From the NCBI GenBank assembly GCA_942159475.1, contig OW804094.1, forward strand, positions 24,226,366 to 24,290,365: a DNA stretch of 64,000 nucleotides, given 5' to 3'. The notes beneath the pieces were generated by a model. It did no database searches. It was not told where the DNA came from and saw only the letters and a list, made by a program, of their open reading frames with translations. This stretch comes from Sthenelais limicola. Its lineage: Eukaryota > Annelida > Polychaeta > Phyllodocida > Sigalionidae. Below are positions 47,604 through 60,552 of the stretch, one piece after another; within the stretch, counting starts at the first letter, position 1; every line of letters begins with the position of its first letter. The position numbers were made by a program, and so were the translations under genes.

Positions 47604-48690
47604 CTTTTTTTTTTTTCTTTATTTTTATTGGCAGTAAGTACAAATCTGGCTTCGCCACTGGCGATATTCTTACCACCTGCCTTAAGATCTAGGCTACTTA
47701 TAACTATGTTAATAGTAATGTTACTTTCTTAAGTCAGAGAGTACATGTCTATAGTCGAGGGGGCGTGGAAAAATAACGGCAGTCATGGGATACACTAGTT
47801 TACCTCATAGTGTATGACTTTCTCCTAGCTTTATTTAAATTCCTCCCAATTCTGTCTAAGTAGGATCTGTTTTTTAGTTCCCGTTTCAATGCAATATTGT
47901 CAAGGTTTCTAAGTCTGGCATATAAATTATTCCAGTTCACCGCCATTTGAAAACTAAGCGCTTTTCTGTCAGTTTCTGTCTTCAGCCGAAAGTGCTTTAT
48001 AGTTCTCCCTTCATTTTGTCTTGTAACTCTCCCATCTTCATTTACTGCGATTTTCCCTCCCATTTTCATCAACAGAAAATATTGCCTGTTTGGTACTGAC
48101 ATAATCTTACATCTGCTGTGTAGGTCTCTCCTAGGTGTGAGTGGATCCGCCTTCAGGGCGATGCGGATTGCTTTGTTTTGTAATCTCTGCTTTCTTTGCA
48201 TGTTACATTTCCCTATGGGTGTTAGAAATGGCAAACTATAGTCGATTATTGATAGAATGAACAATTTTACAATTGTCACAGCTGCACTCTGGGTGAGCAT
48301 TGGTCGCATAATTGCTAATTGATGAATTCTAAAATTGAAGTTTTGATGCATTTGGTCAAGTTGCCTTAACATATTCAGCTTTGTATCTAATCTGATACCG
48401 AGGTAGTCATAATATTCAGTATGTAATAATTCAAAAGATCTAAATTTCATCTCAGGGGGCCTTCCAATTTTCTTCCTGCTGAATAACATGTATTTAGTTT
48501 TTTTCCTGTTCATTTTGTTGCATACCAACCAGTGATAGAAAGTTGTTAGGTCTTTCTGCATTATTGTAACTAACTTTGGTAGCTGTTTCCCTTGGATGAA
48601 TAGTACTGTGTCATCGGCATAGAGCACAAATTTACAGGATAAGTCAAGGTTTTTTAAATCATTTGTGTATAGCAAATACATTCTCCTTGT
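47604..48690 (-). mobile_element. 5'-truncated LINE behind copy B
   Basis: Minus-strand element with a T run at 47604-47617 (its 3' A tail), a short 3' UTR and the end of a reverse transcriptase ORF. It interrupts a MITE remnant: the flanks (ATACACAAGTTCC on the left, GGAATGTCATGAATTTAG on the right) are contiguous in copy A. The 3' UTR is also present behind copy C (63860-63950), so the insertion predates the B/C duplication. Confidence 0.82.
47800..48682 (-). CDS. Non-LTR retrotransposon reverse transcriptase, C-terminal 293 aa (partial)
   Basis: The N-terminus carries the RT catalytic box FVLYADDTVLF (the A/YADD motif), followed by a thumb-like YLGIRLD block, a Lys/Arg-rich region with RIALKADP and a basic C-terminus. 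The endonuclease and the front half of the RT are missing, as is usual for 5'-truncated LINEs. It resembles Jockey/CR1/L2-group elements more than L1 or RTE, but the clade is not settled. It has no stop inside, so the copy is not very old. Confidence 0.8.
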
Positions 48691-48699
48691 AGGAATGTC

Positions 48700-51600
48700 A
48701 TGAATTTAGTTGTATCAGTGCATGTACCAAATCTCAAAACCGTATTATATTATATGCTTCCCTGTTTCTAAGTTTTGTTCAAACAAAGAAAAATACGTAC
48801 TTGTTTGATATACTAACAGGCATCGTCGGAATCCGCCTAATCCCATGTTTTAATCTTATGACTCATTGTCCAGTGACACATCTCAAACATTTGTACAGTT
48901 AGAGGAATTAGTTCACCCTTTTTGTACACTGGGCACTGTGCATACATGTGCTCTTTCATCTTCCACAGTTCCCGCTCTTCTTTGGGGCTGAGTTTGAAGA
49001 GAATCAAGCTAAAGAAATAATTATATAACTATTCATTCTTTGAAATCATAGTACATCAGGCTAATCTAGCTTTCTGTGAGTTATGTGTGAAATAAACACA
49101 AAACAACACTTGGATTCTCGCTGTTGTGAATATTCACCCATGGTGATTGTGGGGCTACCATCCCTTGACCATCATCAGTGAATATTCACTCCCGCCTATG
49201 TCGCAAATATTGATTTTGAGATATCATTGTTTTTGAAAAGATGAGATGAGGTGGATTCAAATGGATATCTAAAGATATATGAAACAATGTTATGTTGTCT
49301 CTCTCTTGCTACCATTGAACAGGAATAAAAAACCTTCTTAGCTTCTAAGTACTTCTATAACATAGTTGGTTTGAGAATTTCTGGGTTGAAAAGACAAGTA
49401 AAATAGCTTCCATTGCCTGACCTTACAAATGCAAGCATATATATAATAGACTGTTTTGAAATTGTGTATGTTTATTCATACAACTTCAAGATATCCTAAA
49501 CATGAGAACATTCCTACAAAGACATCTTTTAAATAGAACACTTTCAAAAAATATTAATATCATTTCTCTGTAACATATCACAATAATGCTGGGAAATTTT
49601 GATGAATATTTAATTTGAACATCAACGGTTCACTCTACACCACTGAATTTTTCTTGTTATTTCATCATTAACCTCATGAATTAATAAATAAAGACAGGTT
49701 TGTTCGAGAAGGATAAGCTTGGGTACTGTAACACTAAGTAAAGGGCCTAGTCCACTAAGCTAATTGTCATGCGATTTTGTACCGCACAGGACTCTTTTGC
49801 ACTAAATTATATGAGGATCGCCTTAGTGGACCAGGCCTTTTAGTCAGAATAAACATTTAACTGGTTTAAGAATTTGTCAAGAGTAAGACTCTGTTAGAGT
49901 GATAATGGAACTGTATGTTGTTCCTACGGTAATTGATCCACTATCATAGTACTAACTATTTTGAGGTTGTTAAAAGTCGATTATAATTTAAAAAACAGAT
50001 TTAAGCAAAATCCTATATCAAGTGGCGTTCAGCCCAAGAACAGAGGGAACAGGAGTGGGTGTTAAGATTTTGGTTAGAGTTTTTTGAGGTCCGATGTTTT
50101 GGCAAACATTTGCCTTTCATAAATTATGTTTGTTACATTTAATGATTGAAACAAAATGCCTACTAAACATCATTCATATTGCCAAACTATGAAAAATAAA
50201 AACTCAGCAAAAAAATGAGCAATTTTCGAACCTACATACCACTGGCAATACTTAACAACATCTAAATGTAAAATAATGATTAGAAATGCTTGAATATTTG
50301 ATAGATGAGAGAAAGTGAGGGAAGCCATATAAAGTGGGATAAATAATACTGTTCTTTAGTTTTCTAGACAAATGCTAGCACTTGATTGTGGTTTATCACA
50401 AAAATCCATTTCTCCACACCTCTACTAGTATAATTGTTAATATCTTCTCTTGGTGTAATGTGTTTTCTTATTTAATCCTATTTAATCAATTGTTATATAT
50501 TATTTATTTATGTTTTTTTCATTTAAGGCCAATAATATATAATATTTAATCGAAGAATTCAAAAGTATGCACAGTCTGCCACGGACATATGCACATGTTG
50601 CCTAGCAAAATCATGAGAACTGAAACATAATGTATACAATGCATGCATTACATACCGGAGAAAAAAAGAAAAAATAAAATACCTTCATTACACTATACAG
50701 TTAGAGATATCCTTATGAACACTATGTATCAGGATTAATTTCTGGAAAGTACATGTCACCTTATGCGAGATAAAAATATTTTATTACTGATGACAATGCC
50801 TTCTTTACATCCAATCTTACTAATTATATTTATTATTATTATGTGTATTATTATTATATAATCAACCATTATAAATGATAATAGTATCTGAGATTGAAAT
50901 TTTTGTCAGCGAATGAAATTTGAAATCTTGTCGAATAAACATTTTTTTTTAAAAAAAAACATATTTAATTATTTGTATTGCGTAAACACCGTCATATGCA
51001 AGGTTATCTGGGCTCACAAAAGGGGAGTGTGAGCTGATGCAAGATATGGGTCAGATTTTCAGAAAATGTACAATTGGCAGCTGGACATATTTAGTACATT
51101 TTTTTAAGTAAAGCTCCAATTTGGCCAATACTAAGTAAATTCGAGTATATTCGGCATTGCATTGATTCTAGCAATCTGTTTGGTTAGGTTGAACTGTATT
51201 TTGAACTTTATTTTTGTCTGAAATTTTGGTTATTTGAGAACATTGGTGAAGTTGAATTGTACAGAAACATGGTGCAATGTATAGATATGCTTCTCCCAAT
51301 GGCTCAGCAATCTGATGTTATGTTTTGATATGTGTCACAATAGTTCTTGAAACTGAAGTAATCTAAAGGAAAAATCATGTGTAGTAATCACGTTTATAAT
51401 ATATTACATTATATTATATTATAATACATTATATTATATTAAATTATGTAGTAACAACTCACAGTCAGTGTTTAATCAGATCTAATATTAACTTGCTGCT
51501 ACACATAGAAGACATCACCAAAACATCACCAAAACCAGATAATATTTGCTATATATGTTGGAATATTGATATGACTTTGTGCAATAATAAAAGAAGCAAT

Positions 51601-51720
51601 TCAGCACTCCTATTGAAGATCCTTGAGTTAGTCTTACCGCTAAAATCCAGCACGATATAACATCATCACAACTCTCAATATAAATATTTTCCCTCATATC
51701 CACAAACTCCTGAAGGTATG
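48700..51720. repeat. Inverted duplication, 3' flank of copy B (partner 7190-9950)
   Basis: Collinear with the flank of copy A in gene orientation. Includes GTCGC MITE 49198-49584, the palindrome at 49128-49194 (GTGAATATTCAC at both ends) and a truncated GGGTCAG MITE 51048-51263. Confidence 0.8.
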
Positions 51721-52580
51721 ATAACTCCCTAGACTAATAGTAATAATAGTTTATCAAGTGCTCCCACTCCTCCTGAAGCTATGATATTTCACCGGACAAA
51801 AAGGTGTCCTGTGTTGGCTGAAAGCCGCTAGGCATAACCAAGCTCAATGCAAGGCCCCCTTTCTAGAAACGGCCTACATAATACACAATTTTGTCCTACT
51901 GCCTAAAAACAGAATATGAACCCACTTGCTTTGTCCCTCAACACACAGCTATGGGAATTTAAGTATCAAAACATAAGGCCAGTATCAACTAACCATCCTT
52001 CAATAAACTATGACTGCAAACTGCACGACCAAATCAAAGGCATGATACAATATCAATGTTGTCATGAACAGATCATGGAGGCCAATGAGTCATCTGAATG
52101 GTCAGAGCTGAGAACATTACCTTACAAGCTAGAAAAATGTTGAGAAAGGAGTGTATTTCATATTCAGAAGTGAATTATTTCATTTTTATTTCATTAAAAG
52201 CCAATAACATATTTAATAAGTTCAAGTGAATAAACAAAGTTGTCGGTGATCGCATGGAAAATAATTTCCTTTTGACCTTGATAATAAAATCTATTGCTAT
52301 TGTAGACCTTTTTAAACAGACAAATATTTATAGAAAACAACATATGAAAGTAGCTATAGATGCCTGAAATGCTGGGTTCATCTGTTCTAGTTACTGAATA
52401 TCAGAGTAAAATACCACTCATTGAAAGCTTGTGTAAATGATTGACCTACTTATAGTTATACACAGAACTAATTATGTTGCTTTGATCCTCTATCAGCTGG
52501 TCATGAAAAATCTGTATTTTAGGACATAGTTTTATATGCTGACCACTGTCAGCAATAAACTTAAATTAGGCTTTTACAAA
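51721..52580. other. No gene recognised
   Basis: A 75-codon plus-strand ORF at 51916-52143 lacks known motifs and flanking evidence. Confidence 0.4.
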
Positions 52581-53001
52581 TGTGGAAAATGAGTCATAAG
52601 TCAAGGAAAATGAGTCATAAGTCGCAAAATTGATATTTTTTCAAAGTGATATATTCCCTGAATCTCCTCGTAGGAATGTTCTCATTTTTAGTGTGACTAA
52701 TGCTTGATGTAGTATAAATACATGTACCAAATTGCAAGACAGTGTATCAAATATTGATATGCATTTATAGGGTCATACCATAGAGTATATTTAGCTACTT
52801 TAATAGTAATTGTCTACCCAAAAATATTGAAAACTTCTTTTTTTAGAAATAAAAATATCAAACTTAAAATATAGAAATATTTATTAGATGCCCTTGATGT
52901 TTATATTCATTGGAATCCCCTTGGTCTCATCTTTTTAGATATGATAATATCCCAAAATCCAATTTTTGCGACTTATGACTCATTTTCCTGAAACGGATCA
53001 C
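52581..53001. mobile_element. GTCGC-family MITE with a doubled left tip
   Basis: GGAAAATGAGTCATAAGTC occurs twice in tandem at the left end. Confidence 0.78.
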
Positions 53002-54161
53002 AAATGTTATTTCCTGTTGCTTCACTGTCTTTTCACCATTTCCTGGTGAGAAATCCAACGGTAAACTCCCTGAATACATTGTCCTGTCCGCTACGACGAT
53101 GGGACATGCAGCCATGAAGGAGTAAACACACACATCAACTGATGGCCGCAGACACATAAATATCTGGGTAATCCACAATAATCAAGTCATGTGGACTTAG
53201 ACTATATAACTATACCAAACTATAGTTTATGAATTGATTTAAGACTGACAATGTACCTTTCAGTGGAAATATGGTGAAATATATCACAATAACACTGAAT
53301 AATATTGCATACGATCACCGCAAAACGATGTTTCAAACCATGATGTTTGAATGAGTCACTTAGTTCCTGTCCTGTAGTGAGGCAACGCAAGCAGCAGTAC
53401 ATGACATGTCCATGATCTCATGTGCTTTAGTTATCCCGCCAAGGGTTTGCCACTGTGAATGGGTTACGGTGAGGGGGAAGGCAGGCAATGTTGAAAAACA
53501 AAATATCAATATAATATTTCAATGTATGCACACAATAACACAAAACAGCCTAAACATATCTAAGGCAAGATGCCTACTAGCAGCTGCCACTCCCTGGTGC
53601 AACACACTCTCTGGATTAAATGCATTGGACCCGCCTCTGAAAAAGGTGCATAGCCAATAATGTGTCTGGGGTGATTTGTTCCATAAAGAATCATTGCATT
53701 ATATATACTAGTCGGCCACAACCCATTAAAATGGCTTCTCCCTATCGAACAATTTTGTTAGAGAAATCACAAAAAAATTCAGAGCCATACAATATGGCAA
53801 AAAGGTCAACCTAAAGAGGGGAGGGAAAGGTGAAAAATGGAAGATGTACATGGAAGATATTGGTACGAAGCAGTAGAAGAGTAGAGGGGCCTCGCTACAG
53901 TAGGAGACTAGTGGTAAAGAAAATATGAAAATTAAAAAAAAATAAAAAAAGGCTTGTGTGAATAAAACTGGTTTCATTGCATGATAAATCCAACGCCAAG
54001 AGAGCGGTATAGTTGTAAAAGCCTAGATGGCAGGTTTGAGAAATAAAGTTTCATGTTTTACAAAAAAACCCAAAAAAAACATGGCTCTTCCCTTGTCCTC
54101 AATATTACCCATTTGTTACCGGTCTGTATAGCTATAACATCTAGCACAACCAGCAGTTTAT
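53002..54161. other. No gene recognised
   Basis: ORFs of 60-84 codons at 53003-53178 (minus), 53406-53660 (plus) and 53726-53977 (minus) have no recognisable domain. T/A-rich tracts occur near 53930 and 54060. Confidence 0.4.
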
Positions 54162-54392
54162 GGGTCAGATTTTCAGAAAATGTACAATTGGCAGATCTAC
54201 ATATTTAGTAAGTTGTGCTAAATTAAGACTGAAACATGGTCAAAACTAGGTATATCTGAGTATATTTGGTATTGAGTTGATTTAAAGGATGTGTTTGGTT
54301 GTGTTAAACTAAATTTGTAACATCATTATTGTCTTTAATTCTGTTATTTGAAAGGATTGCTGAAGACAAATTGTACATTTTCTGAAAATCTT
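54162..54392. mobile_element. GGGTCAG-family MITE
   Basis: Left end consensus, right end eroded (GAAAATCTTATTC). Confidence 0.72.
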
Positions 54393-54556
54393 ATTCGTCT
54401 GCATAGGTAGGGAGTCGGTCGTGTATTATATGGATATGCTGTTAAAACTAGTGCCAGCCAATGGAATACTACAATATTGCCGTGCTTCTAGACAAAATGC
54501 ACGTGCAGTGCGCGCACGCATCATACAAGTTCTCAAATAGTGCAGATGAAGTATAT

Positions 54557-55781
54557 GAGTAATTCTCCCAATCGGGCATCATTTGGTTTTCCAGCCTAGG
54601 GTTTCTACAACTTGTATTTAGGATAACCACACATGTTCATAACCATTTTATTTGGATTCTTGGGCCAAAATTAGGCCCTGGGAACCCTACTTTCACGGTT
54701 CTTATGCCAAAATCTTCGCTGCTATAGGGATAAAAGTGCTATTTCAGGCTAGAAAATAAGTAAGGATTATAAAATTTGAATATAATACACAGGCGCATTT
54801 AGAAAATAGTTTACTTCTGCTGAAAAGAATGGTTTCTACACATGCACACTGGTTTATTATTATGAAAAAACATAATTCTTATGTAATCACTAATTTACAC
54901 TGATCTAGACATGGAAAATATCATTTTGGAATATTTGTGTCGCCGTTACGACATATACTGGCTTCAACACAATCAAATACCCCATGAGTAATGATTAATA
55001 TTGAATTGCATTTATATGTTTGTGTAGGGAGGATGTATATGTATGTATAGTTATATAAAAAGAAAAGTTAGTCGCCCACCACATCCCTGAAACCTGTATT
55101 ACCTCACATAAAATTCCTTGAACTTGTGTGGGAATATTTAATGTCGCATTACGACATGTAAAATATCTCCCATATATTTTTTAAAAAAATATTTCCATGT
55201 AAGTTTGCCATTCATAATAATGATTTAAGTCTGCCTGCATTTGGTAAAAACATAAATATGAATGTATGCAGGTGTTGTTAAGTTGAAGTGAGCATTTGTT
55301 GCAATGTCGCCGTTACGCCATATAGCGTCGCCGTTACGCCATAGTTATTACAAATAAAGAGACCATTTGATTCAAACATAGTTATTTTATACTAATATAA
55401 TATATATTTTTACAAAATCAAGTCAAACTTTTGGTGAGAACCAGGCCCTCTTTTGCTGGCCAACATACATTCTGTAGTTCTTACTTTCCATTTAATTCTG
55501 CTAGTTGAATTAGAGGGTAATTTATATCGATCTCACACTAAATCATTTGATTAATCAGGTCTAATGAGGCCGAAATAACGCTAAATAATAGGGAAAATAT
55601 AGGTATCTGAGTGTAGGTGTAGGAATTAAAATATTTGATCCAGCCTTCCCAAACTTCACCTACATTATACTGATATTCCCTTCTACATGTACACCAAAGG
55701 TCGTAGAGATTCCACGAATTCTATTTTTTCTAAAAAAATGGCCTCCTGAAATCAAATGCTGCCCGTTTGGGAGAATTACTC
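54557..55781. mobile_element. 1225-bp nonautonomous DNA transposon upstream of copy C
   Basis: Inverted ends GAGTAATTCTCCCAA with ATAT on both sides as a 4-bp duplication. Inside, GTCGCCGTTACG(A/C)C or a near copy occurs at 54939, 55143, 55306 and 55327. No ORF of note. Confidence 0.7.
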
Positions 55782-56087
55782 ATATATTAGTGAGACATGC
55801 AACTCCCCTATAGGACAGTGAACCAGAGGACCTTGCAACCCATCTGCACATATTGAACCAGTAAAACAATGGTCTCCAACATCATAATCAATAAAAACAG
55901 AAATAAATATCACTATGAGATGAGTGAATCCACAGGAGCTGACGTTTATACATCCTACACCACTGCAGCAGAAGCAGCATTGCGAGGAAGTACTCTTGAG
56001 AGGAAACCAGGGTCTGATAACATAGACCATCAACAAGTACCACCACACAGATACACTCCAACATTCCAACAACAATATACTACAAAC

Positions 56088-56316
56088 ATGACAGCTGTTA
56101 TGTATAGTTTAGTTCTACTGATTACTTTTCCACCCTTCTGCCTAGGGAGGATGACTAATGGTCATCTATTTGAGAAGCAGACGGGTGCAGCTTCTGGCTG
56201 TACAGTCTGTGGAGCTGAGGAATCTGCTTCCATGTGTGTCCTTAACAACCTGAAGATGCTCACGCAAGGTGGTGGATGTGTAGTGAATGGCTCAGACACA
56301 TGGGCACTGCCCCGAG
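56088..56316 (+). CDS. Copy C exon 1: signal peptide and Cys-rich module
   Basis: 229 bp as in B, ending at CGAG/GTATGT. It differs from B by a handful of residues (for example Ser for Ile in the signal peptide and Met for Thr before a Cys). The upstream frame is open to 55869. Confidence 0.75.
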
Positions 56317-56485
56317 GTATGTTATGCTTCAAGCCTGCTAGAAAGACCACCTGCTAGAGAGACCAACACTATTTTCCTCGATTTTGTCTTTCTTTGATCA
56401 GAAAGTTTTTCTATGACTTTATTTATCCAGGAAAATGTGTGCTTTTCACCCTACACCTGGCCTCCTTTCCTTTCTAGGCATGTTA

Positions 56486-56762
56486 TGTGATCCGTTTTTA
56501 GGAAAATGAGTCATAAGTCGCAAAATATGGGTTTTGAGATATCACCATATTTGAAAAGAGGAGTTCAAGCTGATTCCAATGAGAGTAAGCACTAGGACAC
56601 TTAATATGTATTTCTATATTTTAAATTTGGTATTTTTACATTTGAAAAAAAAAGTTTGCAATGTTTCTGGATGGGTTATTTCAATAAAGAATCTTGTGAA
56701 AAAACCACTTGAAAAATATCAATTTTGCGACTTATGACTCATTTTCCTGGAACACATCCCAT
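56486..56762. mobile_element. GTCGC-family MITE in intron 1 of copy C, deleted
   Basis: Same site as 42831 in B, with about 130 bp of the interior lost. Confidence 0.72.
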
Positions 56763-56873
56763 TTATGCCTCATCACTTGTGACTTCACCACTAACAATGC
56801 TATCTAAATTCACATTCCTTGTCTGATACACTAATTCAGAACAACCACTCATTGCATTCCCTCTACCATTACT

Positions 56874-57248
56874 TATAGCAAATGGCCCGATGGAGGGTTC
56901 AAACTGATCGAGACCCATCAGAAAACGGGACGAACCCCGAAGGGGTGATTTCCTGTTTTCTGATGGGTCGAGATCAGTTTGAACCCGAACAGAGGGCCAT
57001 TTGCTATTTATTACACACTCTATTTGGATGTTAAAAAGTAAATTTAACTTGTTAAGCCTATAGTTTAGCTCGAGGAGGCTTCATTCACCGCAATTTGTAG
57101 GCTAGGTTACGCGGTCGGGACAACGTCATCTGGCCTACGCTGCACCAATCAAATTGCGTCTTTGGCCGAACGGCACACGTGAGCGGTTTGTATCATCTGA
57201 ACGGCACCCCCAAACGGCACCCTTCTAACTGCTCATGTGTGTAATAAT
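56874..57248. mobile_element. ~375-bp insertion with fold-back arms in intron 1 of copy C
   Basis: Absent from B at the corresponding place. Its first 135 bp form a long hairpin (ATAGCAAATGGCCC ... GGGCCATTTGCTAT) with further pairing GTTCAAACTGATC / GATCAGTTTGAAC. The rest is moderately CpG-rich and ends TGTGTAATAA. Confidence 0.6.
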
Positions 57249-57549
57249 AGCTCAAAAGACCAAACATCACAGTTTTATTCTTTTCTTTTACCCTGATTAT
57301 AGTACAAAGATAGATCCAAATAAAGACAATGAACAAATATTCCGTCAGTATTTTGCTGCTTCATGATGTTTTCATTCATGATTTTGATTCTAGCTGATCT
57401 ATGGCAGTATGGGGTAAATAAAATCAATTGTTCGATTTGTTGGGCCCATCATGTATGGTTAACTATCCCTCTTATTTACCACAATGTTTGAAATAATATA
57501 GCATTACAAAAATATCTATTGACTCATCTCATCTCAACGTTCTTTTAAG

Positions 57550-57585
57550 TTCCTTCAACAGCTGCCCCTGATCTTCCAACCACAC
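57550..57585 (+). CDS. Copy C exon 2: linker micro-exon
   Basis: 36 bp after a TTTTAAG acceptor, reading VPSTAAPDLPTT-like linker. The last exon base is C rather than G before GTAAGG. Confidence 0.62.
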
Positions 57586-57663
57586 GTAAGGATTATTTCA
57601 GCACTTGTTAGCCATTGATATATTGGCACTATTCAAAGGTGTTATGTCCTATAAGTTATAATA

Positions 57664-58030
57664 AGAATTTATGAACGTTGAGTCACAAGTCGCAAAATAT
57701 GGATTTTGAGATAATACTGGAAAAGAGGAGATCAAGGTAATTACAATGAGAGTGTACACTAGGACATCTAATATGTATTTCTATATTTCAGTTTGATATT
57801 TCTCTGTTTGAAAAAAGAGGTTTGCAGTAAAGTAACTAAATATACACCATACAAAGGCCTTCAAAATGCAAGGATATATTTAATGCATTGTCCCGGAATT
57901 TGGTACACGGATTCATATGCCTATAAGTGCTAAACTCTCTTATAATCAGAACATTCCTACTAAGAGAAATTATTAATTAATCACTTTGAAAAATATCAAT
58001 TTTGTGACCCCATTTTACTGAAACACATCA
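57664..58030. mobile_element. GTCGC-family MITE, private to copy C
   Basis: Inserted in intron 2; B is continuous here (near 43745). Confidence 0.72.
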
Positions 58031-58634
58031 TATTTGCTCTATATTTTGACGGAACTGACTGTCTGATGAAAACGTTCAGCGCTTGATTGGGTAGCATCCA
58101 CAAGTGTCCAGGAAGTGTGCAGACCTAGGAGTTCTGCATTCGCAATATTATTGAAATAGATAGCAGAAGCAAGATATATTTTCATGTTTAATTTAGATCA
58201 TTAAATTGCCTGTGGCAAACACAGGGACCTTCAAAATGTATTACCCCATTCTCTTTGGACTTCATTTTTGAGTCATTTTATCCTTTGATTTTAATAATAT
58301 CTTCACATCTGGGCTCGTTTTTTTTTATGAAACTCACATATTTAGCTTTTAATGTCATTCCCTTTTGATGGGGAAAGAATTAGAGAGTCTAAAATCAAAT
58401 TAGGTTAGAAAACTGAGTTGGATGGGGTTTGGGGATACATAGGTCCTCTGTTATATAGCTATTGTTGGCAGTTGTAAGCTGGTGTTTATTTTCAGTGAAA
58501 ATTTCGGACGGACCCAAATATGTCTAGTTTGAAATGAAAGAATTATTCAGTAGCCAGCATAAGTGACACACAACTAAGTTCTATTTGGACGTTACTCCTC
58601 TTGTTTTATTGCTCTTGTCTGATGTGCATTATAC

Positions 58635-60116
58635 GGGTACTTCTCATGAAACGTCGACAGAGCACCGAGCTCCTATACCTGTATTTCATGATAATGAGTC
58701 ACTTAGAAAAAAATTTAGCTTGGTATCTGACTGAATCCAGTTTTGCTCAATGCTAGATGCATATGGGCACGGAATAGAAGCAAAAACAAAGAGAATTTAC
58801 TTTTGTTTGACCCGAAATGCCTGATAATCTGGATTTTTAGTAGAATTTTTCAATGAATATTAGTAAATGATACTGTTTATTTTTAAAAACATATCATTCA
58901 ATACGTCTGTCCTTGTGGATACATAATAAGTCGTCGTAGGTGGTCACCATCACCAAATATGATCAGAATGCAATGAGAATCCTAATAGTTATGGAGTTTT
59001 ATCACCTGGGGAAGGGGTGCGTCATCCCACATCACGTTTTATTCTTGGTACTGGCTGAGAAATGTGACTTATAGTAGGGATAGAAATTAATAATGATATA
59101 AAAACGTATTTATTTTGATGTTGGAAAAAAAGGAAACATGAACAAATTTTTAATTTATTTGTTATTTTATGGCTGAACAGAGATGGGTTATTGAATTTTG
59201 TGTAGTATGAGCGTCATCCCGGGAACGCATTTCAACAGCCTATGAATAAGGAACAAATCAAATTTGAGCATAAATAATTTGGCAAAATATATGAGGGATA
59301 TATGTGTTTCGAATATAGTATTACATATTATTCTTTTGTTGGAAAAAAATATATTGGAGCCTTATTAACTCTGAGGCCGTCATCCTGTATCATGCGTCAT
59401 TCAGCGTCATGCTGCGTACATTTGTGCGTACATTTAACGCACACTGGGGCCACAAATAAGGGAGAAAAGTATAGAAAAGTATACATTTCCTGAAAGAGGA
59501 ATTTGTTTTCTTCGTAATGGTATAAAAATTATAGCAATGACATAATTTGTGCTCACACAGTGAACGACGGAATGAAGTACATCATTATTTTATCTCATTG
59601 CATATCCCAATGAAATCAAACCAATACATATTGTATGGGATCGATTCCAGAAATTTAACTACAATTTTTATGTTTTTCATACTTTTTGTTTATGTCATAT
59701 CATTGTCAATTTTGATTGTATAAACCTACAAATGGTATGTATGTATTCATGAAAACACCCTCCTCATTTCTAAATAAATTTGAAGATTATATGAAGATTA
59801 TTTCTACTGATTCTCTTAATCGTTGCTAATACACTATTGTAATTTATACTTGACAAGGCTGTAATAATCCACCTTTTGGCGAAATAATATTATTCTGCCT
59901 GAATGAAGTCAATTTATATGTTTATACCTAGGGGAATATTTGAGATTTTTACAAAATTTCAAACACATTAAATATCCTGTCATGTCTATTTGACTTTCCT
60001 AAAGTTATATGGTTCTACAACTATTCTATCAATTAAAAGAAACATGACGCTTAGACTTTGATATTCTGTTTTCACATGTAAATAGGGCCCTTGTCGACGT
60101 TTCATGAGAAGTGCCC
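58635..60116. mobile_element. 1482-bp nonautonomous DNA transposon in intron 2 of copy C
   Basis: Inverted ends GGG(T/C)ACTTCTCATGAAACG followed by TCGAC. The flanking ATTATAC (7-8 bp) is duplicated; copy B has the site once. Inside, CGTCATCC-type motifs recur (about 59019, 59209, 59374). No transposase seen. Confidence 0.78.
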
Positions 60117-60284
60117 ATTATACCCTTGTATATATTTAGACATAATAACAAGAGTTCAACAATCAATCAAATTAAATCAATCTCCCAATACAAATATGTT
60201 ATTTGAAAGTTTACAGTTCAGTATTAGGGAAATGTAACAAATATTCTAGAATGATTCTAACCTTGAGATATGATCATGCTACAG

Positions 60285-60308
60285 CTGCGCCAGGCCCCCC
60301 TACCTCAG
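60285..60308 (+). CDS. Copy C exon 3: linker micro-exon
   Basis: 24 bp between CTACAG and CTCAG/GTAAGT, encoding the same AAPGPPTS-type linker as B. Confidence 0.65.
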
Positions 60309-60324
60309 GTAAGTAATAGTATTT

Positions 60325-60552
60325 GGGTCAGATTTTCAGAAAATGTTCAATTGGCAGCTGGACACATTTCGTAAATTATGCCAGATTAGGCTGCAATTTG
60401 GTCAATATTAGGTAAATTTGGGTATATTCGGCATTGAAATGGTTCTGGTAATCTCGTTGGCTAACTCTATTTTGAACTTTATTTTTGTCTCAAATGTTGA
60501 TTATTTGAGAGGATTGGGGTAGTGTGCTGGTACATTGTCTGGCGATTTCACC
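60325..60552. mobile_element. GGGTCAG-family MITE beside exon 3 of copy C
   Basis: Orthologous to 17409 and 44640. Confidence 0.78.
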
